Notes: generated by a model not told the origin, from the sequence alone. Shown: positions 1 through 8,167, counted from the stretch's first letter. The stretch is DNA of 16,428 nt from JANLSO01 sp031362405 (GCA_031362405.1 JANLSO010000197.1:1-16428); one strand, 5' to 3'. Numbers and translations: made by a program.

Positions 1-1233
1 GTCGACGTGAACCCCGACAAAGTGGCCATGGTCAACGAGGGGCGAACCCCCGTGGTGGAGGAGCGCATCGGCGATCTCATCGCCGAACAGGTGGCCTCCG
101 GCCGCTTGACGGCAACCACCGATACGGCGGCGGCGATCGCCGGCACCGACATTGCCCTCGTGTGCGTCGGCACGCCGTCGGCCGCCCGCGGCGCGCTGTC
201 GACCGAATACCTCGAGCAGGTGGCGACCCAGATCGGGGAAGCCCTGCGTGACCGCAGCGATCGCTACACCGTGGTGATCCGGTCGACGATGCTGCCCGGC
301 ACGTGCGAAGAGTTCGTGCTGCCACGCTTGGAGGCTGGCTCGGGCCGTGCGCCCGGCAACGGGTACGGGGTCGCCGTGAACCCGGAGTTCCTGCGTGAGG
401 GAAGCTCGGTACGCGACTTCTTCGATCCCCCGAAGACGGTCATCGGCCAGCTCGACGACGCCAGTGGCGACGCCGTGGCCTCTCTCTACGAGGATCTCCC
501 CGGGCCGGTCTACCGCGTGCCGTTGAAGGTCGCCGAGATGGTGAAGTACGCCGACAACGGCTTCCATGCACTGAAGGTCGGTTTCGCAAACGAGATCGGC
601 GCGGTGTGCAAAGCACTGGATCTGGACAGCCACCAGGTGATGGACATCTTCCGCTCCGACACCAAGCTGAACATCTCCCCGGCGTACCTGATGCCCGGCT
701 TCGCCTTCGGCGGCTCGTGCCTTCCGAAGGATCTGCGCGCGATCACGCATCGGGCCCGTCACGCCGACGTTTCGCTGCCGATCCTCGAGAGCGTGCTGCC
801 CTCGAACACCAAGACGATCGAGCGCGTCTTCGACATGGTCACCCAGACCGGGAAACGCAAGGTCGGTCTATTTGGTCTGTCGTTCAAGAAGGGCACCGAC
901 GACCTGCGCGAGAGCCCGCTCGTCGAGCTGGCCGAACGTCTTCTCGGACGGGGTTTCGATCTGATGATCCACGACGCGCACGTCTCGGTGTCGAGCCTGA
1001 TGGGCGCCAACCGGGCGTACGTGGAATCGCGGATCCCCCACCTTCAGACCCGCATGGCCCAGACGGCCGCCGAGGTCGCCGCGCACGCCGAGGTGTGTGT
1101 GGTCGGTACGAGCAGCGACGAGGTGCTCGCCGCGCTGGAAACCACGCCCGAGAGCGTGATCATCGATCTGGTTCGGTTCCCCGGCTCCGAGGCCTTGGCG
1201 GGTGAGTCCCGCTATCACGGCGTCTGCTGGTGA
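1..1233 (+). CDS. algD: GDP-mannose 6-dehydrogenase, 5' end cut by the window
   Basis: This enzyme of the UDP-glucose/GDP-mannose dehydrogenase family oxidises GDP-mannose to GDP-mannuronic acid with two NAD+ in the cytoplasm. The frame is open from base 1 (VDVNPDK), so the N-terminal Rossmann GxGxxG strand, roughly 30 residues, lies upstream of the window; the GTG at 7 is not the real start. Visible landmarks are VCVGTPS, RSTMLPGT, NPEFLREG, the central KYADNGFHALKVGFANEIG block and FGGSCLPKD. The catalytic Cys of that last motif is encoded at 718-720. The C-terminal domain has GLSFKKGTDDLRESP and the protein ends in GVCW. From memory, Pseudomonas AlgD ends in GICW, which together with the PGFAFGGSCLPKD block favours GDP-mannose over UDP-glucose. 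Substrate choice remains inferred. The end overlaps the next gene by 32 nt. Confidence 0.9.
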   Translation, partial: VDVNPDKVAMVNEGRTPVVEERIGDLIAEQVASGRLTATTDTAAAIAGTDIALVCVGTPSAARGALSTEYLEQVATQIGEALRDRSDRYTVVIRSTMLPGTCEEFVLPRLEAGSGRAPGNGYGVAVNPEFLREGSSVRDFFDPPKTVIGQLDDASGDAVASLYEDLPGPVYRVPLKVAEMVKYADNGFHALKVGFANEIGAVCKALDLDSHQVMDIFRSDTKLNISPAYLMPGFAFGGSCLPKDLRAITHRARHADVSLPILESVLPSNTKTIERVFDMVTQTGKRKVGLFGLSFKKGTDDLRESPLVELAERLLGRGFDLMIHDAHVSVSSLMGANRAYVESRIPHLQTRMAQTAAEVAAHAEVCVVGTSSDEVLAALETTPESVIIDLVRFPGSEALAGESRYHGVCW

Positions 1234-2458
1234 GCCGCACGAGGGCGCGCGCGTCCTCGTGCTGGTCGAGAACCTCTCCGTACCGTTCGATCGGCGGGTC
1301 TGGCAGGAGAGCCGCGCCCTCGTTGATGCCGGGTACCGGGTTGATGTCATCTGCCCCGCCGGCACCAAGCGCGACACCGAACCCTTCGCGGAGATCGAGG
1401 GCGTGCGGATCCACCGCTACCCGTTGCGCCCGGCGACCGGCGGCCCGCTCGGATACGTGCGCGAGTACGGCACGGCCCTCTGGCACACGCTGCGTATCGC
1501 CCGTCGCCTGTCGCGCGATGGCCGCTTCGCGGTGGTCCACGCCTGCAACCCGCCGGATCTGTTTTTTCTGATCGGCCTCGTCTTTCGGCCTGGCGGCGCA
1601 CGGTTCCTCTTCGACCACCACGATCTGGTCCCGGAGCTCTTCCGCTCGAGATTTCCGAACGGATCGCGCCTGTTACAGACCGCGGTGCGCACCACGGAGC
1701 GGATCACCTTTGCCTTGGCCGACGCCGTGATCAGCACCAACGACAGCTACCGGGCGGCCGCGATGAGCCGGGGGAAGGTCCCCGGGGAACGGGTCACCGT
1801 CGTGCGCAGCGCCCCCGACCTCTCGCGTTTCGTGGCCGTCGCTCCCGACCCGGCCCTGAAGCGCGGCAAGCCGTATCTGGCCTGCTACCTCGGGGTGATG
1901 GGCCCTCAAGACGGCGTCGACTACGCGATCCGCGCGATGGCCCACCTGCGCGACGTGCTCGGCCGCACCGATGTCCACGCGGTCTTCATCGGCTCGGGCG
2001 ACGCATTCGACGACTGCGTCGCGCTCTCGCGCCAGCTCGGGCTCGATGACATGGTCGAGTTCACGGGCCGGGTTTCTGACGACGACCTGAAGGCCTACCT
2101 GTCGACCGCCGACGTCTGCCTGTCGCCCGATCCGAAGAACCCGTTGAACGATGTCTCGTCGATGAACAAGGTCGTGGAGTACATGGCGATGGGCAAACCC
2201 CTGGTGTCGTTCGAGTTGCACGAGGCGAGGGTCACGGCGCAGGACGCCGCGCTGTACGCGCCCGGCAACGACGAGAAGGCGTTCGCACAGCTGGTCGCGG
2301 ATCTGCTTGACGACCCAGAAAAGCGCGCGACCATGGGCGAAATCGGCCGGGCCCGGGTGCAGGACCGGCTGTCGTGGGAAGTCTCGCGGCGCGAGCTACT
2401 GCGCGCCTACTCGGAGCTTCTCGACCGCCCCCGACGAGGCCTCCTGCGCCGCAAGTAG
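1202..2458 (+). CDS. Glycosyltransferase family 4 (GT-B fold)
   Basis: This is a retaining GT-B transferase, probably adding a nucleotide-activated sugar to a lipid-linked or growing surface glycan on the cytoplasmic face. The N-terminal domain starts with the strand RVLVLVENLSVPFDRRVWQE (residues 17-36) and has the FDHHDLVPE block near 137-145. The C-terminal domain has CYLGVMGPQDGVDYAI (228-243), VFIGSGD, VEFTGRV and the donor-binding segment NDVSSMNKVVEYMAMGKPLV (residues 316-335), whose Glu326 fits the EX7E region. Length (418 aa) is usual. The GTG at 1202 was chosen because the first core strand begins at residue 17 and the next in-frame GTG (1259) would cut into it. It overlaps the upstream dehydrogenase by 32 nt, so the two are probably co-transcribed. 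Sugar specificity cannot be read from the sequence. Confidence 0.88.
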   Translation: MSPAITASAGEPHEGARVLVLVENLSVPFDRRVWQESRALVDAGYRVDVICPAGTKRDTEPFAEIEGVRIHRYPLRPATGGPLGYVREYGTALWHTLRIARRLSRDGRFAVVHACNPPDLFFLIGLVFRPGGARFLFDHHDLVPELFRSRFPNGSRLLQTAVRTTERITFALADAVISTNDSYRAAAMSRGKVPGERVTVVRSAPDLSRFVAVAPDPALKRGKPYLACYLGVMGPQDGVDYAIRAMAHLRDVLGRTDVHAVFIGSGDAFDDCVALSRQLGLDDMVEFTGRVSDDDLKAYLSTADVCLSPDPKNPLNDVSSMNKVVEYMAMGKPLVSFELHEARVTAQDAALYAPGNDEKAFAQLVADLLDDPEKRATMGEIGRARVQDRLSWEVSRRELLRAYSELLDRPRRGLLRRK

Positions 2459-2473
2459 GCGCCTGACGGCGGA

Positions 2474-3153
2474 CTACCATTCGGGAAGCCCGGGCTCACG
2501 CAGCAGCACGAGGATCGCCGTGTAGTCGCCGGACAGGTCGATTTTCGGAACGCATGGCCACGATACCGCCGGGGCGAGTCGCGAGCAGGGACCGTCACTG
2601 GCTGCGCCAGCCGCCATCCACGTACTTTGCTTCGATGGCTACCTCGCCCATCCACGGCCCGGGGGAATCCGCCGATGCCCAAGTACAGCTCCCACGCGGC
2701 GACAAGGCGGTGAAGGAGCGGGGCGAACTCGCGCATGGAATCCTCGAGGCCAGGGCGCAAGAGATCTCGCGCGCGAACCAGGCCAGGCTCGGGCAGGTCG
2801 ATGCCCATTGCCTGCCACACGGAGGCGAACGGCATCGGCAGAAGGATCCGATCGGGATGGGCGACCCCGCCGCGTCGCCCGGCGAGCTTACCGAGCGCCT
2901 CATCCAGATCCCGAGACGAGGATCCCGTGAGCACGACGCAGTCCTGGCCGAACGACGTGTTGTCGCGTAGCCACTTGGTCTGGCGTGGCCAATCACCCGA
3001 AACGCCGGTGATCTCGTCGAGAAACCAGTACCGCGGTCCATCGCCCGTCAGGAGCTGCTCGGCCGAGGGGGGCCGCGTGGAACCGTTGAGTCGAGGGATG
3101 ACGCACCAAGGCGGTAGCCCCACCGGCGCCACAGGCCGCTGCCGTTCACCCAT
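2474..3153 (-). pseudogene. Decayed ATPase gene (AAA/DUF4143-type), lacking its P-loop part
   Basis: The first minus-strand frame from about 3110 reads like the middle of this ATPase family. It has a Walker B block RYWFLDEITG (about 3008-3037), then DWPRQTKWLRDN, a sensor-like VVLTGSSSRDLDEA, AGRRG, ILLPMPFASVWQAMG, and ELYLGIGGFPRAV near 2680. The family-like reading then moves to another frame, GEVAIEAKYVDGGW, which resembles the C-terminal EVK segment, and stops at TGA 2597-2595. A third frame gives KIDLSGDYTAILVLLREPG and ends at TAG 2476-2474. No Walker A is found upstream, because the first frame is closed by a stop near 3216. The piece between GGFPRAV and the EAKY segment is far shorter than in intact members, so an internal deletion is likely. 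Family assignment rests on motif recall. It lies tail-to-tail with the GT4 gene, 15 nt away. Confidence 0.7.
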
Positions 3154-3202
3154 TCTCAGCGCGGGTACGGGCGGGCGCCAGCGTCTGGGTGACGATCGAG
3201 TG

Positions 3203-3253
3203 GGATGTCGTTGTCACCACCGGTGCCTGGCACCGTTGGTGACAACGACATCC
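3203..3253. repeat. 51-nt near-perfect palindrome with CGGTGCC-T-GGCACCG core
   Basis: Two 25-nt arms (3203-3227 and 3229-3253) flank a single T at 3228. The outer 17 nt, GGATGTCGTTGTCACCA, are matched exactly by their reverse complement on the right. One mismatched pair follows (C3220 against T3236), then the core CGGTGCC/GGCACCG. It starts 48 nt downstream of the stop codon of the FAD-oxidoreductase gene and at the 5' border of the ATPase remnant. The core recurs at 14530-14562 and 14572-14610 with different outer arms. It could form a very stable hairpin or cruciform. No T-run follows on either strand, so it is not a classical intrinsic terminator. A REP-like element or a protein-binding site are the alternatives. 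Confidence 0.9.
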
Positions 3254-3300
3254 AGAAGTGACGCAGCTGGCCCTATTGGGCGCCGTCAGTGCCGGGTGGC

Positions 3301-4656
3301 TTAGGCGGGGCGGCCTGCGGGGGTCGGTTCGGCGATGGTCGCGGTGGCGCCGATGGCGCCGAGGATGTCGGGCAGAACGCTGTCGGCGAGGCCGATCGTC
3401 GCCTGCCCGCTCACCACGATCGGGAAGATCTGGGCCGTCGAGGCGAAAGCGATACCGGGCATCGCCGGGTCGAACGTCCCGGGAACCCCGGGGCCGGCAC
3501 CCACCGCGTGCACGGGCTCGGCGAGGCGGGCACGCATCACCGTGTGGGCGATGACGTCGTTCACCGGGTCGAAGTCGGGGAAAATCCGCCGTAGGCCCGA
3601 GACGAAGCGGTCGGTGATCTCCTCGTCAGATGCTTCGAGCAGTGGGTTCGCCGGGTCGACGTACTTCGGCAGATAGACCAGCGAGTGGTCGCGCTCGCCG
3701 TTCGGGTCGAGCACGCGCGTGGTCTCGATGATCCCGGTGAGGCCGACCTTCGGGTCGGCGATGTTGATCGTGTAGAAACGACTCAGGCTGCGGCGCGTCT
3801 TCAAGAGAACGCAGACGATGCCCAAGTAGCGGTCGGGCGTTCCGACGAGGGTCCGCGATTCGGTGTCGCCGATCAGCTTTCGCGCCACCGGGGGCAGCAC
3901 GGTCAGCGCGACCATCTTGTACGGACGCGCCTCGCCCGAAACGGTCACCGCGGGGGCATCGCCGGGCGTCACGGAATCGACGGGGGTCTCGGTATAGATG
4001 TTGCCGCCGAGGCACGAGATCCGCTCCGCAAGCCGATCGACAAGTGTCTGGTAACCGCCCTCGAGCGCCCCGCAGACCTCGCGAGAGCCCTTTTCCTTAC
4101 GGGCACCCGACATCCGCCGCGTCCGCTGCCAGAGCCACGTCGCGGGCAGCCCGTCGGTGCGGCCGTCGAACTTGGCCTCGAGCAGCGGCTTCCAGAGCCG
4201 GTTCCACACGCCCTTGCCCGCGAGCTTTTGGATCCACGGCACGAGGGGTTTGGTGTCGATCTTCTCCCACGAGGAGATCCGCTGGCAGTAGGTGACGAAC
4301 AACCCGAGGCGCACACGCTGGAACGGGGTCAGCAGTGAGAACCGCAGGAACTCGCCCGTCGTGGAGATCGATTCGAGCTTTCCCCCGTGGAAGAAGCCGA
4401 CACCGGTCTCGGTGAACTCGAGGGAAGTGTTGAGGCCGACCTCCTCGGCCAAGCCGATGACGCGGTCGTCGGTCGGCAAGATCACGTGGTAGAAGCGGTC
4501 GACACGGGCGCCATCGAACTCCATGTCGCCCGCGAGGCCGCCGAGGCCGGGCGCCGACTCGTACAGGTCGACTCCGACTCCGGCGGTCGCCAGACGGTAT
4601 GCGAGCGTCAGCCCCGTGAGCCCGCCGCCGATGACGGCGACGCGCTCAGACGTCAT
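3301..4656 (-). CDS. NAD(P)/FAD-dependent oxidoreductase (amine-oxidase/HemY-like fold)
   Basis: This is a flavoprotein of 451 aa. The N-terminal dinucleotide-binding motif is AVIGGGLTGL (residues 7-16), with an acidic residue closing the second strand (YES, 32-34) and the LGGLAG loop (38-43) that contacts FAD in amine-oxidase-type enzymes. The C-terminal part has PGIAFASTAQIFPIVVSGQA, where the FAD-binding strand normally lies. The middle (RLWKPLLEAKFDG, LPATWLWQRTRRMSG, EGGYQTLVDRLAERI) is like proteins often annotated as protoporphyrinogen-oxidase-like. I do not know the substrate. No haem or carotenoid gene is nearby, and the partner is a family 2 glycosyltransferase. Its ATG overlaps that gene's TGA (ATGA, 4653-4656), so the two are translationally coupled. 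A role in a lipid-linked sugar step, or a UDP-galactopyranose-mutase-like reaction, is conjecture. Confidence 0.85.
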   Translation of the reverse strand: MTSERVAVIGGGLTGLTLAYRLATAGVGVDLYESAPGLGGLAGDMEFDGARVDRFYHVILPTDDRVIGLAEEVGLNTSLEFTETGVGFFHGGKLESISTTGEFLRFSLLTPFQRVRLGLFVTYCQRISSWEKIDTKPLVPWIQKLAGKGVWNRLWKPLLEAKFDGRTDGLPATWLWQRTRRMSGARKEKGSREVCGALEGGYQTLVDRLAERISCLGGNIYTETPVDSVTPGDAPAVTVSGEARPYKMVALTVLPPVARKLIGDTESRTLVGTPDRYLGIVCVLLKTRRSLSRFYTINIADPKVGLTGIIETTRVLDPNGERDHSLVYLPKYVDPANPLLEASDEEITDRFVSGLRRIFPDFDPVNDVIAHTVMRARLAEPVHAVGAGPGVPGTFDPAMPGIAFASTAQIFPIVVSGQATIGLADSVLPDILGAIGATATIAEPTPAGRPA

Positions 4657-5447
4657 GCGCGCCGAAATCGGCCGATGAAGGCGCGAAGGGCCACGCGGCC
4701 CTGGGCACGGACGGTCTCACCGAGCTTCATCTTGCTTTCGCCGATGCGCTTGGAGGCGTCGAGGGTGATCGGCACCTCGACCACGCGGGCACCGTCGCGC
4801 ATCATCTTGATGAGTAGCTCGGTGACGCCGGCGAAGCCGGGCTCGGAGATCAGCCGGTCGCCGTGCTTGTCGAAGCTGCGCCGCAGGAAGTCGGCCGACA
4901 TGCCCCGGTAGAGGTTCGTGAACGTGTTCATGCGGGTGCCGGTGGCGATCCGCATCACGAGGCTCGCGGCCTTGCTGGTGAGCTGCCGCATACCGGAGAC
5001 GTCGCGCATCTCACCGTCGGGATGGTGCATCGAGCCCTGGGCGATGTCGGCGCCGCCGAGGACCTCGTTCACCATGCGGCCGAGCTGGCCGAGGTCACAG
5101 GTGGTGTCGGCTTCGATGGTGACGATGACGTCCAGCTCGGGATCCTCGAGGGCACGCCGAAAACCGGCGACCAGCGCGGCGCCGAGGCCCTTGTTGGTGC
5201 CCTGGCGCACGAGATCGATCGTCAGCGGGCCGGTGTAGCCGTCGGCGATCTCGGCGGTGCGGTCGGCCGAGCCGTCGTCGACGAGGACGATCTTGATCCT
5301 GTCGAGGGCGTCGGCCGTCGCGATCTCCAACTCCCGAAAGAGGTTGGGGAGGTTGTCTTCCTCGTTGAAGGCGGGTACGACGATCGCCACATCCACAGCG
5401 GCGCGTGCGGTCTCGGTGCTGTTCGGTCCGGGCATTTGGGTGGTCAC
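4653..5447 (-). CDS. Glycosyltransferase family 2, polyprenyl-phosphate-mannose-synthase-like
   Basis: This cytoplasmic GT-A enzyme is likely to transfer a sugar from a nucleotide donor to a polyprenyl phosphate or to a glycan. With the GTG at 5447 as start it has 264 aa. Motifs are VVPAFNEE (23-30), VDDGS (56-60), GTNKGLGAAL (83-92), the metal-binding EADTTCD (112-118) and the acceptor-side RIGESKM (234-240). The open frame continues upstream to 5585, but that extension (tryptophan- and proline-rich, no domain) does not look like protein. The GTG at 5447 is preceded by AAGAAGGGA about 9 nt upstream. The ATG at 5435 is a second choice. No C-terminal membrane segments are present, so it resembles the soluble catalytic domain only. 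The stop is overlapped by the FAD-oxidoreductase ATG. The sugar is not determined by the sequence. Confidence 0.88.
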   Translation of the reverse strand: MTTQMPGPNSTETARAAVDVAIVVPAFNEEDNLPNLFRELEIATADALDRIKIVLVDDGSADRTAEIADGYTGPLTIDLVRQGTNKGLGAALVAGFRRALEDPELDVIVTIEADTTCDLGQLGRMVNEVLGGADIAQGSMHHPDGEMRDVSGMRQLTSKAASLVMRIATGTRMNTFTNLYRGMSADFLRRSFDKHGDRLISEPGFAGVTELLIKMMRDGARVVEVPITLDASKRIGESKMKLGETVRAQGRVALRAFIGRFRRA

Positions 5448-5513
5448 GTCCGGTGTTCCCTTCTTGCGCGGCAGCGCGGTCGTTCTCGTGCGGGGGTGTG
5501 ATGACGCCTGACG

Positions 5514-5543
5514 ATGGTAAGCGGGGCACCGCGGGTGAGTGAA
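5514..5543 (-). promoter_or_regulatory. Candidate promoter for the GT2-oxidoreductase pair
   Basis: In the 163-nt gap between the GT39-like stop and the GT2 start, the minus strand reads TTCACT (5543-5538), an 18-nt spacer, then TACCAT (5519-5514). TTCACT matches four of six bases of TTGACA, and TACCAT fits TANNNT. Transcription would start near 5507, about 60 nt before the GTG at 5447, with a purine-rich ribosome site in between. This is pattern matching only; read-through from the upstream gene is equally possible. Confidence 0.3.
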
Positions 5544-5610
5544 CCCACCAGGGGTCCAGTACGACCACCTCGACCGGCGTTCCACCTGTCCTATCGTCGC
5601 CTTGCGCTCG

Positions 5611-7098
5611 TCAGCCGAGCGAACGGCACTCGGTAATACGCACGACAGCCACGTAGGGGATGTCGTTACGCGTCACCGCGCATCGCGCACGCGCCCACGC
5701 AATTCCTGGCGGTTCGGGATCAGGCGGACGGATCACCAGCATCAGGCTGCCGGTGCGTCCGAGCAGTCTTTTCACCAGCGCGACGTCGGGGGGCCCGTCG
5801 GGAAGGCGATCAAAGGCGGGGTTGTCGAGCAGCACGATGTCGCTCGGCACGGGCGTGGTGTCCCAGTCGGGAACGATCGGAGACCCGTCGGCGGCCGCGA
5901 GAGCCGGCTCGTAGAAGCCGGCACCCTGGACTCCCTCCGCCTCGTAAAACACCACGGGGGCTCCCGGCGGGCGCTCCTTCACGACGAGGGCGCTCCAGTC
6001 TTTGGAACGCTCTTCACCGGTTGCGCGTAGACCGTTGCTCAGGCTGGCGCCGCTCATCAGCGCGGCGACGACGAGGAACCCGGCGATACCGACCCGGCCG
6101 AGCCGCTCGGCCGACCACGCGACCAGGATGAAGATCCCGGGCAGCACGCCGACGACGTAGCGGGCCTCCCACACCGAGTTTCCGACCACCGAGATCACGA
6201 ACGCCACGGCGACCGGAATGGCGACCCACGCGATGGCGAGAAGCCCGGGGCGAACCGCGGCCGAGCGCAGCTGACCGCGCAACGACCAGATGGCCCCGGC
6301 GACCAGCAGCACCACGACGAGAACAAGGCCTTGGCGCACCGCCCCGGGGCTGCCGCCTCCGAGGAGACGTGCGAAGAAACCGGGTATCGCCTGGAGGTCG
6401 GGCGCGTTGATCCGTACCAGCGGGTTGGTCGTGCCGCTGGCGGCTCGCAGAAGGAGGGCCATCGGCGCGAGCGCGAGCCCGGTTCCGATCAGGGAGATGA
6501 TCCACCCACGAACGGCGCGTCGTCCCGCCCACAGAACAGGAATGAGATGGGCCGCGACAAGCAGCACGACCAACGCGTTGCAGTACGCGCCGACGGCGAC
6601 CGCGCCGCCGTAGACCGCCCACCAGCGCCATCCACCGCCGTCGAGAGCGCGAAACAGCGCACCCCACGAGACCAGCCCGATCAACAGGGCCATCGCGACC
6701 CACCGAGCGTCGCTTCCCGCCGTCACCGCCGTCGGAGCGACCGCCAAAAGCACGGCGGCACCCAGGGCCACGCGCGACGAATAGCGCTGCCGAGCGACCC
6801 ACCACATGCAGACGACCGCCGCGCAGAACGCCATGAGCGCCGGGATCCGAAGCCACCACACCGAATGGCCGGTCGCGCCGAAGGGGTAGGCGGCGAGCTG
6901 CGGCACGAGGGCCTGGGGATCGTTGGTCCACTGGTCGAACAGACCACCAAGGCCGTGCTGGGTCAGTGCGTAGACAAACGCCTCATCCAGCCCAGCGTCG
7001 TATGAGAGGACGCTCGGCAGGGCCATGAGCGCCGCCAGCGCGACGAGCAACGGCACCGCCATCCGCCGACGAGTGAGCCGGTCGAGTGCGGAATTCAC
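5611..7098 (-). CDS. GT39-like integral membrane glycosyltransferase (GT-C fold)
   Basis: This multi-pass protein of 495 aa probably transfers a sugar from a polyprenyl-phosphate donor on the outer face of the cytoplasmic membrane. About ten hydrophobic helices are visible, near residues 14-33, 82-101, 109-127, 132-150, 159-190, 199-219, 257-272, 284-305, 314-330 and 336-352. The first extracytoplasmic loop has YDAGLDEAF with the acidic pair Asp38-Glu39, where GT39/PMT enzymes place their catalytic aspartate. After the last helix a soluble tail of about 140 residues begins around GLRATGEERSKDWSALV, as is common in this family. The GTG at 7098 was chosen because it overlaps the upstream stop (GTGA). 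The ATG at 7062 also keeps the first helix. The open frame extends to 7485 but that part lies inside the upstream gene and is not membrane-like. Donor and acceptor are unknown. Confidence 0.85.
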   Translation of the reverse strand: MNSALDRLTRRRMAVPLLVALAALMALPSVLSYDAGLDEAFVYALTQHGLGGLFDQWTNDPQALVPQLAAYPFGATGHSVWWLRIPALMAFCAAVVCMWWVARQRYSSRVALGAAVLLAVAPTAVTAGSDARWVAMALLIGLVSWGALFRALDGGGWRWWAVYGGAVAVGAYCNALVVLLVAAHLIPVLWAGRRAVRGWIISLIGTGLALAPMALLLRAASGTTNPLVRINAPDLQAIPGFFARLLGGGSPGAVRQGLVLVVVLLVAGAIWSLRGQLRSAAVRPGLLAIAWVAIPVAVAFVISVVGNSVWEARYVVGVLPGIFILVAWSAERLGRVGIAGFLVVAALMSGASLSNGLRATGEERSKDWSALVVKERPPGAPVVFYEAEGVQGAGFYEPALAAADGSPIVPDWDTTPVPSDIVLLDNPAFDRLPDGPPDVALVKRLLGRTGSLMLVIRPPDPEPPGIAWARARCAVTRNDIPYVAVVRITECRSLG

Positions 7099-8159
7099 TC
7101 CCCGCGGAGCCGCAGCCGCTCGACCGCCCGTCGGGCCCGACGGGCCAGAGGGCGACCCACCCGAACCTGGGCCAGGCCCGCCAGCCCCCGGGGCGTCAGC
7201 GAGAAGGCCTCGACGCGGATCATCTGCCGGCATGTATCGGTCCATTTGAGCTTGTAGGGATCGGCATCGCCGAGCATTTCGTAGGCGCGAAGACCCTGGG
7301 GCTGCATCTCGGCGAACAGCATCGACACCAAGAGGTGGCCGAGGCCGTACTTCGCCAGCTCCGGCGCGAAACCAGCTTTCAGGGCAAACAGGCGTCCACC
7401 TTCGAACAGGTCGATCTCGAACGCCACCGGCCGTCCGTCCAGGTGTAGCTGCGCTAGACGCAGGCGGCCGGTCTGTGCACTCCACGCCGCAATGGCGCGG
7501 TAGAAGGCATCGGTATCAGAGCGGGCGGTGATCGCGGAGCCCGCCGCGCCCTTCCATTGGCGGGCCTCCAGCTCGAGGCAGGCGGGAAGGGCGGACGCGA
7601 GCTCGTCGGGGGCCTGGGCGATCACCAGCGCGAGCGTGCCCTGTTCATCGAGGCGACGCCGCGAGCGCCGCAGTTCCTTACGCATCCCGCGTGAAAGATT
7701 TCCCTCGGCCGGTTGGCCGGCGGTGAGCTCTAGATACGGCGAACGCAGGACGGTCCGCTCGGCGAGGCGATAGCGGTGCCGGCGCGCGGCGTCGCGCAGC
7801 CACCTGTGGGCCGGCGAGTCGGCCGCGAGCGGCGCCATCAGCAGGCGATGCGGGCGGCGGGCAAAAAGCAGGTCGGTAACCCGCGCGCCGCTGGCGTCAT
7901 CGATCGCGAGGATCGTCACGGCGGGGGTGTGGTCGTTGACCAGCGACGAAAGGCCGCCGCGCTCGGCGAGAACGGCGACGAGGCCGGTCAGCTCGCCCGC
8001 GTCGCTGCGCACGGCCACGATCTCGAGCGGAGTCGTCGGCGCGAAGGCGGCGCGCCAGGCCCGGGCCCAGCCGGGACGGGCGAAGGGGCCGCCATCGCAG
8101 CGGTCGACCAGGGTGTCCCACTCAACATCGGTGGGCTCGTCTACGATCGGGGTGGTCAT
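7095..8159 (-). CDS. BioF2/FemAB-like GNAT acyltransferase (first of two)
   Basis: This 354-aa protein resembles the Acetyltransf_6 (BioF2-like/CelD) group, whose tandem-GNAT members acylate sugars or attach amino acids to surface polymers. The N-terminal half has FARPGWARAWRAAF (26-39), a common opening in this group. The linker SPYLELTAG...RGMRKELRRSRRRL (140-170) precedes the C-terminal GNAT core: RQWKG (200-204), RLAQLHLDGRPVAFEIDL (234-251), ALKAGFAPELAKYGLGHLL (259-277) and EMLGDADPYKLKWTD (294-308). The ATG at 8159 is the first codon compatible with the domain. The open frame continues to 8513, but only antisense to the divergent gene. No Shine-Dalgarno is seen, and a TANNNT box at leaderless distance precedes the start. 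The stop overlaps the GT39-like start by 4 nt. Its substrate is not known, and no catalytic residue can be named. Confidence 0.85.
   Translation of the reverse strand: MTTPIVDEPTDVEWDTLVDRCDGGPFARPGWARAWRAAFAPTTPLEIVAVRSDAGELTGLVAVLAERGGLSSLVNDHTPAVTILAIDDASGARVTDLLFARRPHRLLMAPLAADSPAHRWLRDAARRHRYRLAERTVLRSPYLELTAGQPAEGNLSRGMRKELRRSRRRLDEQGTLALVIAQAPDELASALPACLELEARQWKGAAGSAITARSDTDAFYRAIAAWSAQTGRLRLAQLHLDGRPVAFEIDLFEGGRLFALKAGFAPELAKYGLGHLLVSMLFAEMQPQGLRAYEMLGDADPYKLKWTDTCRQMIRVEAFSLTPRGLAGLAQVRVGRPLARRARRAVERLRLRGE
8142..8147 (+). promoter_or_regulatory. Weak candidate -10 box for the dimethylformamidase-like gene
   Basis: TACGAT fits TANNNT and would start transcription near 8154, about 36 nt before the GTG at 8190. 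No convincing -35 is present. The box lies inside the first codons of the divergent GNAT gene, as any promoter with a leader must, because only 30 nt separate the two starts. Confidence 0.2.
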
Positions 8160-8167
8160 GGGCGCGG

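Noticed and set aside
2446..2462. GCGCC/GGCGC stem as terminator of the GT4 gene
   Set aside because: The stem is only 5 bp with a 7-nt loop spanning the stop codon and no T-run. Such stems are frequent by chance at this GC content.
5448..5585. N-terminal extension of the GT2 to 5585
   Set aside because: The added residues have no GT-A features, and a well-spaced ribosome site supports GTG 5447.
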